64,000 bases of DNA, from NCBI GenBank assembly GCA_024305405.1, contig JAKNDB010000088.1, positions 1,630,001 to 1,694,000 on the forward strand, read 5' to 3'. Both the position numbers and the translations under genes were made by a program. A model generated the notes under the pieces. The model did not search any database. It had not been told where the DNA came from and saw only the letters and a program-made list of their open reading frames with translations. The stretch comes from Dirofilaria immitis (taxonomy: Eukaryota > Nematoda > Chromadorea > Rhabditida > Onchocercidae). Positions 51,300 through 64,000 of this stretch are shown in pieces. Positions within the stretch are counted from its first letter, which is position 1, and every line of letters begins with the position of its first letter.

Positions 51300-54200
51300 T
51301 ATAAAACGAAAAAGAAAAAGAATGATTTCTAAACGCTTTTTTCTCATCAACAGTTAATATGAAATAATGAAAAAGATAATAATTTAATCATTCAGATACA
51401 TTTAGTTAATTAATTAAGTATTAAAGTATTTTTTTGATTTAACACAAATAATTAAATATCGATAAACAATTATTAATTATTAAGAAAAAAAAGCAAAAGA
51501 AAAGGCGAAATGTGTAATATTATTGAAAAAAATTAGAACAAAAAAAAATTTCTTCTAATTATAATAGCAAAAATCAATTAGCACTAAGTAGTAAAATATT
51601 TTCATCGATAAATCTTTTATCTTTAATAGATTCATAGATTAGTTTTTTTTCTTTTTTAAATAAATACGGATTCATAAATTACTTTTTTTACTTGACGGAT
51701 TCATAGATTAGTTTTTTTTACTTGACAGATTCGTAGATTAGTTTTATTTCTTCCTTCCTTCCTCACTTATTTGTTTTATTTCAGTTGCATCATAAAGAAA
51801 AGGGAAAATAAAAATTATTTTTATGTGAAAAGAAAAAAAGAAATTGCTTCCATAATAGTATTCGTTCAAATGTTAAAATGAATGATAATGGAATAGTTGA
51901 TATCAGTATCGAATTAATTAATATGGAAATGAAATAATATTAGATGAATTAAAAAAAAGTGTTATCTTCTTTTTTTATATAAAAGGAAAAATTATTTTCG
52001 TATTAGTAATTTAGAGAAAACTAAAATTAATAATGAAATAATTGATTTAATATTTTTATATAGTAATAAAATAACCATAAATACATTGATAATGAAATGA
52101 TAATTTTAGTTTTTCAATCGCAGCTATATCAATTTATTTACTTTTTCTATTTCAAATATTCTGAATTTTAAATAGAACAATCATAGCAAATAATAAATGA
52201 AATTTATTTAAGGCGAATAATTTCAATACTGTTAAATGATTTCATTCCAATTTAATTAATTAATTTATCAGTCTTAATGGAAGATTCTCGAATAATATGC
52301 TATCGAATAAATTGCTCAAAATTAATATTGGAATTCTTTTTTTCTGAAATAATTTATTCGGCCAAAATTGTTTATCATTAAGTAATATATGAATTTCATT
52401 TTGAAAATAAATGAAAATTGATGCTTATAAATTGATCGCGATGGGAAGATATTATGATTTTATGTTAGCGAATTATCAAAGGCAATTGATAATTCAAAGA
52501 AGGAAGAAAAATGAAGTAATTTAAGTAAACAATAGAATTTAAAACAAAATCAATCACTGATTCTAATTTTTCTTAATCAATTCATTATTTTATAAAATCA
52601 CTTTTTGATCAATTCATTGGTTTGTTTTAAATTTCATAGATCAAATAGCGGAATACTCAAATAGGAGAATAATGAATATACTACAAATTAACCATTTTTT
52701 CAATAATAATAATAATAAATCAAATGTTTATGTTTTACTATTTATTTGTTTACAATAAATAAATAATCAAATGTTCATATTTTACTATTTATTTACAATA
52801 AATAAATAATCAAATTTCGTTTATGTTTTGCTATCTAATTTGAAAAAAAAGTTTCTGAGTTGATTTTAATTTGTTAAAATTCTTACCTATCAAATGCTTA
52901 TCACTTTTTAAAAGAAAAAAAATGATAATATTAAAAAAGAATTTTATTTTATTTCTTTTAATTTTTCTTCTCACATAAAATTCCTTATATTATGAAATTA
53001 TTGAAATGAAAAAAAATTATTTTAATTAATAAGAAATATTTATTTAATGTGAGTTAAAAAGAAAAGCGAAGTATATCAACAAAATAAAAAAAAGGAAAAA
53101 GATTATCATAAAATAACTATTATATTTAAGATAATTTAATGTGTAATAAAATAATGAGATAATAAAAGAGAATGAAAGATAAAATAATAATAATAACAAT
53201 GTAATAATTGAAATATATAAATTAAAAAATAAAAATACTTTTTTTTGTAAGGAATATTTGTAAGAAAGAAACAAAAAGAAAACAAAAATGAAAGAGAAAA
53301 TTTAAAGCAAAGGCAAAAATACTAAAGCCTTTTCTTATCGTTTCCTTCTACTTCGATCTTTCTTGAAGCTCTCGATATATATGTATATACATATTGTTAA
53401 ATAGCTCCTTTTGGATTCAAGGCTAAAAAGAAGCAAAAAAAGTTGAAATTGATGATTAAAATGACTCATCATTATCAATATTTTTATCATTCAAAATTAT
53501 CCTTAAAAAACTTCCTTCAACTATTGCTTAATTTATAACAACGAATTATTTAATTTTAATCATCATCAATTTCAATAAACTTTATTAATTCTATTATTGT
53601 ACGAAGGAAAAGATTTTCAATTACTAATAATTTGTTTTTTTGGAAAAGTATAATAAAACATCAGGTAGGATCAATGCAAGGAATGCTAAAATGAAATTTA
53701 AAAATTTATCACTTTTGATAATTAGCTTATCTCAAATTCTTTCAATCTTGCGCATCGTTTTTCTCGAGAAAAGTGCATTGATTACTTGCAGTAATCAGTT
53801 ATAAATAATTATATTGGCGAACGAAAAAAAAGTTGTAAAATTAATTTAACAATGCAAAATTAAGCAAATAAAATCGAAGTTTATCTTTTACGAAATTATT
53901 AATGATAATAAGTTAATTGATTAAAATATACCACAGCATTATGCAAGAAATGAAAATTTAAGAAATTGATTATCAAAGGTGATATATCTATCGTATAAGC
54001 ATTCTTATCAAATTAATTTAAAAATAAATAAACTTTTAAATGTCATCTTAACAAACAAAGATAATAAAAAAATAAGACGCTTATTGAATTTTTGTACAAA
54101 TGACGAAACTAAAAGTTAAATAATTAATAAGAAAGTGAAGAAATTGGCAAAATTGTACTGTTAAAGTATTTATTGAATTAATTTTATTCTTTGTATTGTT

Positions 54201-55050
54201 AAAAGATGCCAATATTGATTGATTTTTTTCTATCATACATATGTATAGAAATAATTATATATAAATAAATAAAATATGCTAAGACATTAATAGGGTGTAA
54301 GACGATAAATTTTCACATTAATAATTAATTAATTTCTTATTAAATTTATCATATTACTGACAAAGAAACGAAAAATAAAATCAATGAAGAACAAACAGAG
54401 AACTGATAAATATATATCAATCGAAATGATAAACTAATCAGAGAAATCAAAAACAATAACTTTATGCTTATATATTATGATAATAAAGTAATCAAAATAG
54501 TAAAAAAATTTTGATTATTTCATTTCTATGTTAACTTTAAAAAGAAAAGAAAATAATAAAAATAAAAAAAAGCAAATGGAACAAAATTGAAAAAGAGTTA
54601 AATAAAAAAATGGAAATGTTTAGAAAATATCTGATATGCATCGATCAAATATTTATTTTGTCAACAGCTGATAATATACGCTGATATGATCATTTATTGT
54701 ATATCAGCCTATCTTCTTTTCTTTTTTCAATGTAAAATATTTTTCTCTTTCGTTTTTGATCTGTTATTATAAATTATTTCATTTTGATACTTTTTTTCTA
54801 AATTATAGCAAAGAGAGAAAATGTTTCGCTCTACTAATATTCATTACCTAATCGAAAATAATGAATAATTAAATCATTTTTCTATTTAGAATTATAAATC
54901 ATCACATTTTAATGTATTTAACATGTAATAGCAAAAAAATGGGACAAAAAAGTTTTGAGATAATTTATCGATTAGTTGAAAAACATATTTTTCAGTTATA
55001 TTTAGTAGTATATATAAAAATACATATTTTTTGATGATATGATATTTGAT
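51300..55050. other. No gene seen
   Basis: Very AT-rich intergenic sequence with poly-A/T tracts. Small direct repeats occur at 51645-51730 (TTCATAGATTAGTTTTTTT) and 52680-52830 (AATAAATAATCAAATGTT). A perfect 8-bp inverted repeat (TGATTACT/AGTAATCA) lies at 53779-53797. Confidence 0.4.
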
Positions 55051-55053
55051 ATT

Positions 55054-55056
<3 letters not shown>

Positions 55057-55133
<77 letters not shown>
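55057..55133. repeat. (TA)n microsatellite
   Basis: About 37 uninterrupted TA units, followed by further TATATA clusters to 55450. Confidence 0.97.
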
Positions 55134-55137
<4 letters not shown>

Positions 55138-55539
55138 ACATGATGTAATTCGTGATAATATTTGATACAAATAAAAATATTCTTTTTGATGCTATTTAAT
55201 ACATATATATATATATATATTAAAAAATATACGTGTTTATAATGATATTTGATACATATTTATTACGTATATTTTTAATGACATCTAATATATATGCATA
55301 CATATATATAATTTTTGTGATATTTTATATATGTGAATATAAAAATATTGTGATATTTAATATATATGAATATAAAAATGAATGTATCTTTGATGATATT
55401 TAATAATATATAAAAATATATATATTAATAATGTAATAATTAATAGCTATATAAGAATATAAACAATATAATTATATCAATAATATTCAATATATAATAT
55501 TATTGAATATATATATTATTAATACTTAACATACATATA

Positions 55540-55720
55540 CTGCTCTACTGTGATATGTTTTTGCGATAGTAATCCTGTTCAGTACGAGAGGAACCGCAGA
55601 TTCAGACATTTGGTTCATATGCTTGGCCGATCAGCCAATGGTGCGAAGCTACCATCTGAGGGATTATAATTGAACACCTCTAAGTCAGAATCCCACCTAG
55701 ACAAGGCTTCGGTGCAAGTC
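55540..55720 (+). rRNA. Fragment of 28S (large-subunit) rRNA, 3' region with the sarcin-ricin loop
   Basis: Contains TTTTTGCGATAGTAATCCTG, then the universally conserved AGTACGAGAGGAACC, TTCAGACATTTGGTTCATAT, GATCAGCCAATGGTGCGAAG and CCTCTAAGTCAGAATCCCAC. The match to the 3' part of eukaryotic 28S rRNA is recognised from memory of the conserved core. It begins and ends abruptly in AT-rich repeats. The rest of 28S and the 18S, 5.8S and spacer parts are absent, so this is an orphan rDNA piece, not a working gene. Conserved helices show little decay, so the insertion looks recent. Confidence 0.93.
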
Positions 55721-55749
55721 ATTAAATTACCGAGTAATTTAATTTAAAT

Positions 55750-56240
55750 CAAAAATTTCGAAACATTTTAATAATGCTTCAATTCTCGTTTTACCGAATA
55801 TATAATGATGAAAATATATATATTAAACATTCAGTATATATATAAAAGATATATTTTTAAATAACATTTAATGCATACACGTATGTATATATAAATATAT
55901 ACAAGAATAGATTTAAGATAATATTTAGTACATATATATATATTCCTGCATAAATATATACACATATTTCTTTATGAATATATATATATTTCTGCACAAA
56001 TATATATATATTTCCGTACAAATATATATATTTCTGTATAAATATATACACATATTTTTTTATGAATATATATTTCTGTTATTAATATATATTTCTGCGT
56101 AAATATATACATATAAATATATATATATATATATGAAGATATATATATATACATATCTTTTGTACAAATATATATACATATCTCTCAATATATACATATA
56201 TATTGATATATATATATATTCCTGTATGACTATATATATA
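55750..56240. repeat. Degenerate AT-rich satellite-like stretch
   Basis: Many variants of AAATATATATATTTCTGTA and ACATATTT-TTTATGAATA follow each other. Minus-strand open frames here (Tyr/Ile repeats) come from the repeat, not from coding. Confidence 0.8.
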
Positions 56241-56244
56241 TTTG

Positions 56245-56963
56245 ATGCATTAAATATTCAAATATTCTGAACCTTTTGGAGTTGACATTCGATTTGGAAA
56301 GTATTTATACCAAAATAAATTGATATAGAATATCTGAAATTTATAATACTTTCAAATTTTTTTTTTTGAAGAACAGATCATAAAACCAAAACGTCCGAAT
56401 ACTGCGACAACTGCTATGTTGTGATTAAGCTCTCGAATGTTATGATTAAGCTCTCGAATATATGTAATCTTTGATGCGTATACGTGTATGTGTGTATGTG
56501 CGTGGATGTATGTGGTCTGTCTTGAAATTTAATCTTTGACATTTCATGACATCGTTGTAAGTTTTTTTGATTTCCTGTTTAAATTTTCATAACATCTTCG
56601 GAGATATTTCGAAACGTCAGTGATTAACCGTGTGATGTTAAACTATGAAAATGATAATGATAAAATTGTAAATTTGATTTTTGAACAAAGTTTAAGTGAT
56701 AAATTAGTAATATCACTTGTCAAAATCATATATGATAATATTATTAAATAACCTTAAAAAATCCATTCCAATTTTTATAAATATAAAGCAAAATTATTTA
56801 CTATTCTTTACAAAAATTTATACAATTTCTTTTTGCTTCTTTTTGGCTTTTTCTTTTTTTTAAATGCTTTTATTACTATGCTAACAATAATAGAAAGTTT
56901 AAGAAATAATTTTTTTGATTTTATTTTATTGCATTTGCGAGATTTCATCAAATAAATAACAGC

Positions 56964-56995
<32 letters not shown>

Positions 56996-59900
56996 TAATA
57001 ATAATAATAATAATAGTAATAATAATAATAATACTTCTATATTACAAATAAAAATATAATTGAAATAATATTAAAATTTCTAATATTTTCCTAATAAAAA
57101 TATGCAACGAATTCTAAATATTAATTTATTTTATATTATCTATGAGTTAATTAAATGAAAACAAAAATTACATTAACAAATATTTTGATTAATATATTAT
57201 TATTATTATCATATTTTTATTATTATTGTATTTTTATTATTTCAATTTTAATTTTTCCTACGAGATGATTAATATATATGTATTGCTTAATAGATCAGAT
57301 AACAAATGTTACTTATCAAACATAAATCTTTTCTGATGAAAATATTTAGATGAAAAAAGATTGATGATATTACACGATAAAATAACTGATAATAACAAGT
57401 TAACAAAATGGAAAAAAAAGAAATAATACTATTTATCATTATAGCTTATTACGTAAATTATGTAAAAATAAATTTCTACCATTACGATAAACAAATTTTA
57501 CGGTATAAAATTTGTAATTTCTATTATTACGGTAAACAAAATTTACGGTATAAAATTTGTTTATTAATTTTTCAGCAAATTTATATTATTACAAAAATAT
57601 TTATTTCTAAAGCAAAAAAAAGTTAAAATTAAAATAAAATAGCAATAGCAAAATTAGAAATTAGAAAATTTAAAAAAAAAAAAAGAAAGAAAGAATAAGA
57701 AAAGATTGTGACGTGAATTGATGTGAAATTGGATGAAAATTCTGAAAAATATCATCACACTTTCTCTTCTTAAAGCTTTAAAAATGTTTTTCATCTAATT
57801 GAATTTTCGACAAATAACGACCAAGAAAATCCAAACAAAAGTAAGAACGATAAAAGGAAGGGAGGGGAAAAAAAACAAGAAAAAGAAAAACATTTCATTC
57901 TAATAAGCATTTCCTTATTTTCTAAAATTAAGTTTGGCATCTCGATAATGGCTTAACAACTTAATGCGCTAATTTATTTGCATATATGCATGCATGCATA
58001 TATATATACATTGCTACTTGCATTGCATTAAACAACTTTTCTCGTACAACTTTTTTTCTCTATCCTTTTAAAGCTAATATGAAATTGTTTAACAGAAAAT
58101 AAAATTAAAAAAAAATTAGTTTGCTAAGTTGAAAAGAAAAGCCTTTTAGAGCAATAGAAGAAAACCGTATGATTTGACAAAAAAATAAGTAAATAAAAAT
58201 TAAAATTATTAATTTCAAAATTTCATTTATATTATGATTTTTATATATTTTATCTAAAAGATACGATACAGAAATTAACATAAAAGTTAAATTATTTTCA
58301 GCAATAAAATCAAAAATGAATAAATTTATTCCTATTTTCAATATAATCATATAATTAGAATGAAAAAGCAAGTGAAAATGAAATAATTTCAAAATTTCAA
58401 ATATTTATATTCCTATATCCAACTTTAAAAAAGATTAAAAAAATATGACATAAAAAAATGTATTTGTGATTTTGCCTAAAATTTTTCACTTAAAATTATG
58501 CGTAGAGCGAAAAATTTGTTATATTAAAATAAAATAAAATATTGGAATTAAAAATTTGAAATAATTGAACAAAACTTTTACACATTGTATTAAAATATTT
58601 TTGCTATATATTTTATCTCATACTTAAATTTTTTTTTATTTTATATCAAATAAAAAAAGAAATTAAAATTTTATACTTGAAGTTAACCAGCTAAGGTTAA
58701 TTTGAAATTGATATGAAAAGCGATGAATTAAATTAATTGCATCAATTTAAATTAATTGTACCTATCTGACTTAATTAATAAGAAACAAAATTAAATTCGC
58801 TGAATTGCATTAATAACAAAAAAATAAGATTCTGATAAATATTTTTATTGTTGTATCAAAATATTATTGTTTTATTAAATCGTTGTGTAGTAGCAACAAT
58901 TAAATCTAGTATTAACTGATTACATAGTGACAATTCATTATCGATATTGATATTATCGTATATATATATACAAATATTTAACATATAGCAAATAATAAAT
59001 TATAAATTATGTATTAAATTAAATTTTTATAAGAAATCAATAATTGATATATGTATTATGTATAAAAGTATTCTGTTTTAAAAAAAAAATTAGGTTTTAA
59101 AAACGAAATTTTCAAATTTAAATTCAATTTTTTTTTGCTTTTCTTTCAAAAAATAGACATTATTTTATGATGCAAAATTTAATTAATATATAAAAATGCT
59201 TATTAACATATCTATATTGTTATCGATTGATTTTTCTGCTAATTAATTATTAAATATTATTTCAATTAGTATATATATAATTCAATTTAGTATTTTTGAA
59301 TATATTTCTTATAATTATTATTGTTGCAATTCTGATTAATTAAACAATTGTAAACGATAACGTTATCACCAAAATAAGGAAATCATAATATTTATCATAT
59401 TATATCATGATATATATCACATGATTCATCATAAGATTTCATATTTGATATATACATATAACATTTAATTTGATATTATATATCATTAATATATTGTGTA
59501 AAAATATTTATAAGCTTAATTAGCTTAGTTTGATATTTTATGCTTACTGTAATTGTATTTTTATACTTAACATGACGAATATTTTAAAATATTTGATTGA
59601 AATTTTTCTTTAAAACATTCCACTTTCAAATATTATTTCATTCGTCTTTTTCTTAAATGATAATGAAAATATTTAAAAAAAAGAAATTAAATTATGTCTC
59701 AAATTAAATTAAATATAGTGATATCAATAATATAGTAGTTTGGGAAATACAAATATATCAAAATACTTGAAATGTTGTAAAAGTATATAAGTAGTAAAAA
59801 TTAAAAATATATCACTTTTTTTTCTAATTTAATTTTGTCCAAAAAATACTGAAAATATTTGAAAAGTTTTATAAGAAAAATATTTCAAAATGTTTGAACA

Positions 59901-60360
59901 AAAAGAAAAAAACAAAATTATTTTTTATTCTTTGTTCATTTGTTTTAATTTAATATTTTACCAAAGTTTGCATTAATTTTTATTGTTTATTCGTATATAT
60001 TTTGATAGGTATAAAAATTGATTATTAATGAATTCTAAAGTTCTTTAGTTTTTCCTCCTTTTATCAATAAAATATCAGTATTTGATAGAATTATTAATTT
60101 AGAATGCTATTTGATTTAAAAAGTTTTGTAATATAATTTTTTCTTAAAAAAAAAAAAAAGGAAAAGGAAGAAAATGTAACTTAACGAATTATTGTCAACA
60201 ATTCGATCATAAAAATGAATCAAATTACATATGTCGACGATAGCCAAAAAATATAATTAGTTGTATAGAGAGATAAGAATATCAAAATGTCAAATAGCAG
60301 GCCATAGTTAGAAAGAGGTCAACAAGCCAAAAAAAAATGACCATCTTTATAGCCAAAACA
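56245..60360. other. No gene seen; contains simple repeats
   Basis: AT-rich. An (AAT)n tract with few interruptions lies at 56964-57033. A 45-bp unit with TTACGGTATAAAATTTG is repeated twice at 57474-57560. A TGCATGCATGCATATATATA stretch lies at 57985-58008. Nothing else is supported. Confidence 0.5.
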
Positions 60361-60367
60361 CTCCGAT

Positions 60368-60664
60368 TCAAAGGTAGGCAAAGTAAGATCGACTAATCAT
60401 GGGCGATACGTTGTAGATCAGGCGGTTCAATTCAATTCGGAAATACAGTTCGATACAGTCGGACGGTTCATTAACAGCAGTTCGACGCAATCCACAGCAG
60501 CAAGAATTTAGGCGATAATTCGACAACAGCAATAAACATAGTTTAACGGCATGCATGATAGCATTGGTGAAGCGAAAGGCGAACAACAGTCGCAAATGAA
60601 AGATACGACAACATCGTAATAAGCTGTATCTCGATTTTGCTATGCATGTATTCTTTGATATCAT
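60368..60664 (-). other. GC-richer island with a 98-codon open frame; possible exon
   Basis: This 300-bp stretch stands out by base composition. The minus-strand frame starts MISKNTCIAKSRYSLLRCC and continues through MHAVKLCLLLLSNYRLNSC, NEPSDCIELYF and NVSPMISRSYFAYL to a stop. The amino-acid mix is varied and Cys-rich, but no domain is recognised and no splice sites stand out. It could also be a transposon piece or a non-coding conserved element. Confidence 0.25.
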
Positions 60665-61454
60665 TGTGTATTATTGTCCATTTGATTCATAGAATTATAT
60701 AAGTGTGATATTATTTTTATAAATAAATATCCTATAAATCAAAATAAAGCCTATTGCAGATCTAACCAAATCATAAAATAGTAAGATGAATCATTTCTTC
60801 AATCAACAAGCTATAAAACAAACAAGAGGATTTTCTCGACGAAAAAAAAAAGCTCTCAATAACATAGCTTGAATATTATGGCATTATTAAGAAGCATCGC
60901 CTTCAAATAGACTAATTATTCTTTTTTTTTTTTTTGCAAACATGCAATCACATTACAAGCATGCAGATTTCTTGCAAATCTTCTTATCACTCACTATTAC
61001 TATTTTTTCTTAAGTGATAATTCAAAGAAAAAGAAATTCCTTATAAAATATTATTTATTTGTTGTAATTTATTGAAATTAAATATACTTAAGAAATATTA
61101 ATTATATATATGTAAAAAAATTTGAAATTATAAATTTAAAAATATTGCTCTTATTGAAATTAATAAAATTTATCTCTTATTATATAAAGAAAAAAAAAGA
61201 AACGAAAAATATATTGATCATATTTAAAATTAAAATATCATTTTTGCTAAATTTTTTTTCTCGCAAAAGATAGTTTAAAAAAAAAAAGTTTGGAAGAAAG
61301 AAAAAATGCATTATATGAGAGCAATATCCCAATTCTTTTAGCATATACTATTGATTAAATAATTAAAAGTTATTTACCAATTATATAAAATAATTGAAAT
61401 TATAAATTAAAAAAAATATATATATATATGTATATTGCTCTTGTTAGCATTAAG

Positions 61455-61622
61455 CATTTATTATACTGTAAAAACAAGAAATATCATTTATTATACTGTA
61501 AAAAGAAAAATTTATTACATTGTAAAAACAAAAAATACCATTTATTATACTGTGAAAAAGAAAAATTTATTATACTGTAAAAACAAGAAATACCATTTAT
61601 TATACTGCAAAAACAAAAAAAT
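61455..61622. repeat. Tandem repeat, about 30-bp unit, six copies
   Basis: CATTTATTATACTGTAAAAA followed by CAAGAAATA, with a few substitutions. It gives rise to a spurious Tyr/Lys open frame. The surrounding 60665-62217 holds poly-A/T tracts and a (CT)n tract at 61842-61867, with no gene. Confidence 0.85.
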
Positions 61623-62217
61623 GAAAGAAACATTGAACATATTGGAATTTAAAATAAAAGAAAAAATGCCATATCTTGCAATTCGATGCAAAGCTTAAAT
61701 ATACTAAAAAAATAAAAGAATTTCTATGAAAAAATTAATTACAAAAAAAAGGAAAATCAGTAGTTTTTAAAATGAGCCAAATATAATAAATTCATTTGGT
61801 AGTTATAAATTTCTTTCCCTTTAGGCGATCCATTTTCCCCTCTCTCTCTGTCTCTCTCTCTCTCTCTTTTTTTTTTTTTTGTAAAATGGTATTAAATATT
61901 TCCTTTCTTTTTTCTTTTTCGGCAAAATTTGATAAATCTATGGAAAAATTATCTTTTCCTTTTTTTCCTTTTCATCCTTTCCTTTCTTTCTATTTCGTTT
62001 GATTTAAAATTCTTTTCTTATTTTTTTAGTTTGATAGAAAAAAAAGGAACGAATAGATGAGGATGCTATTTAAATTGATTTCAAATATATATATATATAT
62101 ATTTAAACTACTAACAAGATAAGGAATGAAATGATGAAACATACGAATAAAATCAAATAAAAGAATTTATAATTTATGAAATTTTAACTAAAAAAAAAGA
62201 AACGAAACGAAAAGTAC

Positions 62218-62690
62218 ACTTATTCATTCATTCATTCATTCATTCATTCATTCATTCATTTATTCACTCATTCATTCATTCATTCGCTCATTCATTCATT
62301 CATTCATTCATTCACTCATTCATTCATTTCATTCATTCATTCATCTTCGTTCATTCATTCCATTCATTCCATTCATTCATTCCGTTCATTCATTCCATTC
62401 ATTCATTCGTTCATTCATTCATTCATTCATTCATTTACTCATTCATTCATTCATTCGCTCACTCATTCATTCATTCACTTCATTCATTCATTTCATTCAT
62501 TCATTCCATTCATTCATTCGTTCGTTCATTCATTCCATCCATTCATTCATTCATTCATTCGTTCATTCATTCCATTCATTCATTCATTCCATTCATTTAT
62601 TCATTCATTCATTCGTTCATTCATTCCATTCATTCATTCATTCCATTCATTAATTCATTCATTCATTCCTTCCTTCGTTCATTTGTTTGC
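62218..62690. repeat. (ATTC)n tetranucleotide array, about 470 bp
   Basis: ATTCATTCATTC units with scattered CTCA, GTTC and CCATTC variants. This is the longest simple repeat of the window. From 62690 to 64000 only AT-rich sequence without supported features follows. Confidence 0.97.
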
Positions 62691-64000
62691 TAAGATAATA
62701 ACAGTTAATATTTTACGAAGAATTGTATAACAAATACATTTTTTTCATTTCAAAAATTAGAATGATAGCATAATTTTGCTTATCATAAAATTATCAAAAT
62801 TTTCAAAAAAAAATTATTTAAAAAAATTTTTTAGCTATAAAATTAGGTAAAAAGATAATAAAATTAAATTATTGCAATTATTGTAAGCAATTATTGAAAT
62901 GATAATTTTCATTTTTATTTTATGATAAAAAAATTAACTATCATTTGATAAAAATTTTTATCGTTTTTTTTGGAAAAAGATGAATAAAAGGTTTAAAATT
63001 AATTTCTTGCATTTTCTTCCTATTTAAATTTAGTTAATTTATTTTCATCTATATACTACAAAAATGATTTAGTCAGATATATTAGATATTTTAATTTGAG
63101 CAGAAATTTCCAAAATTATAAAAACCGCTTTAATATTTAGAAATATTTCAAAATATTATCCTAAAATTGCAAGCCTATATATTAATAGATATAATTAATT
63201 GAGCTTTCTTATCAAATATTTTTTAGAAATATTTTAAAGATTATTTCGAATAGTTGCAAAAAAAGATAGCGTAGAATTAATGATATAAATGATTAAAAAA
63301 ATTAGTGATAAAAAAATTTTAATTTAAAACTAATTAACTTTTATAAAATACGGGAAAAAAGTATTATAAAAAAAGAGAGAAAAGAGAGGAAATAAAAGTG
63401 AGAAAATAGGAAGTGAAAGAAATAAATTTTTATAAGTAATTAAATTGAAATAATAAAAATTATTTGTTGAATAAATAGCAATTTTAATTGATCATAAAAT
63501 TGCAGTAACGGAGAGAATATAATCTAATCATTATATAATAAAATTAAAGACATCGAAATATAAAATTGTAAAATTTATTAACAAATTTTGTGATAGATTT
63601 TTCACATCTTTTATCTTATCATTGATAAGATAAAAATTTTGATGATATAATATCTTCTAACATTTAGGTAATAAAAATTTCAAAAATTTACAGAGTAATT
63701 TCGATTTAGAATAATACTTTAGCCTTAATTTTTTAGAAAAAAATCTCAAATAGCAGCAATATTAGGTTTCCTTTTTTTCACTTTTATTTGTATCTTTTCT
63801 TATTTCTATTTTATCTTTTATTATCAATTGATCGAATCTTTTCTTATTTTTATTATCAATCGATCAAAAAAATTTTACTATAATTTAAAATTATACTATA
63901 AACAATTAGTGTTTTTAGGTACTATTGAAATGTTAGGCAAAAATAGTTAGTATATAAGCAATTTTATTATTATATAAAAAAATTTTAAAAGAAATTAATA

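Noticed and set aside
55540..55720. Functional rDNA unit
   Set aside because: Only a 3' piece of 28S is present; no 18S, 5.8S or spacers within the window.
55857..56154. Two minus-strand Tyr/Ile-rich open frames
   Set aside because: They are translations of TA-rich satellite; no start context, no varied composition.
62218..62690. Telomere-like repeat
   Set aside because: The unit is ATTC with variants, unlike the nematode telomere unit TTAGGC.

Overview
The window looks like nuclear DNA of a nematode. It is very AT-rich, and its genes are split into many short exons by small GT-AG introns. Several start codons lie 6 to 13 nt after a TTTCAG-like site, as expected of spliced-leader trans-splicing. 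The recognisable families are nematode-typical or metazoan: an NRF-6-type acyltransferase, an F-box/leucine-rich protein, a BAR protein, a glycoprotein-hormone beta subunit and a muscarinic (GAR-type) acetylcholine receptor. An AT-rich parasitic clade such as the filarial/spirurid worms would fit, but species cannot be told from this sequence alone.

Left part (1-34 kb): a divergent pair opens the window, a partly seen minus-strand exon at 580-732 and the 16-exon NRF-type acyltransferase (970-6940, +). Then come a duplicated block holding an F-box remnant (7.1-9.6 kb), a BAR-domain gene (9.8-12.2 kb, +), an intact 10-exon F-box/LRR gene (13.8-17.2 kb, -), a second copy of the block that ends in decayed NRF exons (17-19.7 kb), a long Val/Glu (or antisense Ser/Thr) repeat (20.6-22.7 kb), an unrecognised two-exon gene (28.3-29.2 kb, +), a small secreted-protein gene whose second intron carries an LTR-like piece (29.5-31.0 kb, +), and a third, decayed copy of the F-box block (31.8-33.7 kb). 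This part is shaped by repeated local duplication.

Right part (34-64 kb): two signalling genes lie on the minus strand, a cystine-knot hormone (36.5-37.3 kb) and, 3 kb away, a GAR-type receptor (40.3-47.6 kb, perhaps with a first exon at 51.1-51.3 kb). Their introns and flanks hold several tidy tandem repeats (44, 49, about 70 and 72 bp). From 51 to 64 kb there is almost no coding signal: simple repeats, a 180-bp piece of 28S rRNA containing the sarcin-ricin loop, a GC-richer 300-bp island near 60.5 kb, and a 470-bp ATTC tetranucleotide array.

A cross-cutting observation: seven reading-frame breaks in three otherwise well-formed genes all lie in runs of A on the coding strand, and each is repaired by adding one A. 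After that repair every affected exon's phase agrees with its neighbour. This points to homopolymer undercalling in the assembly rather than to pseudogenes.
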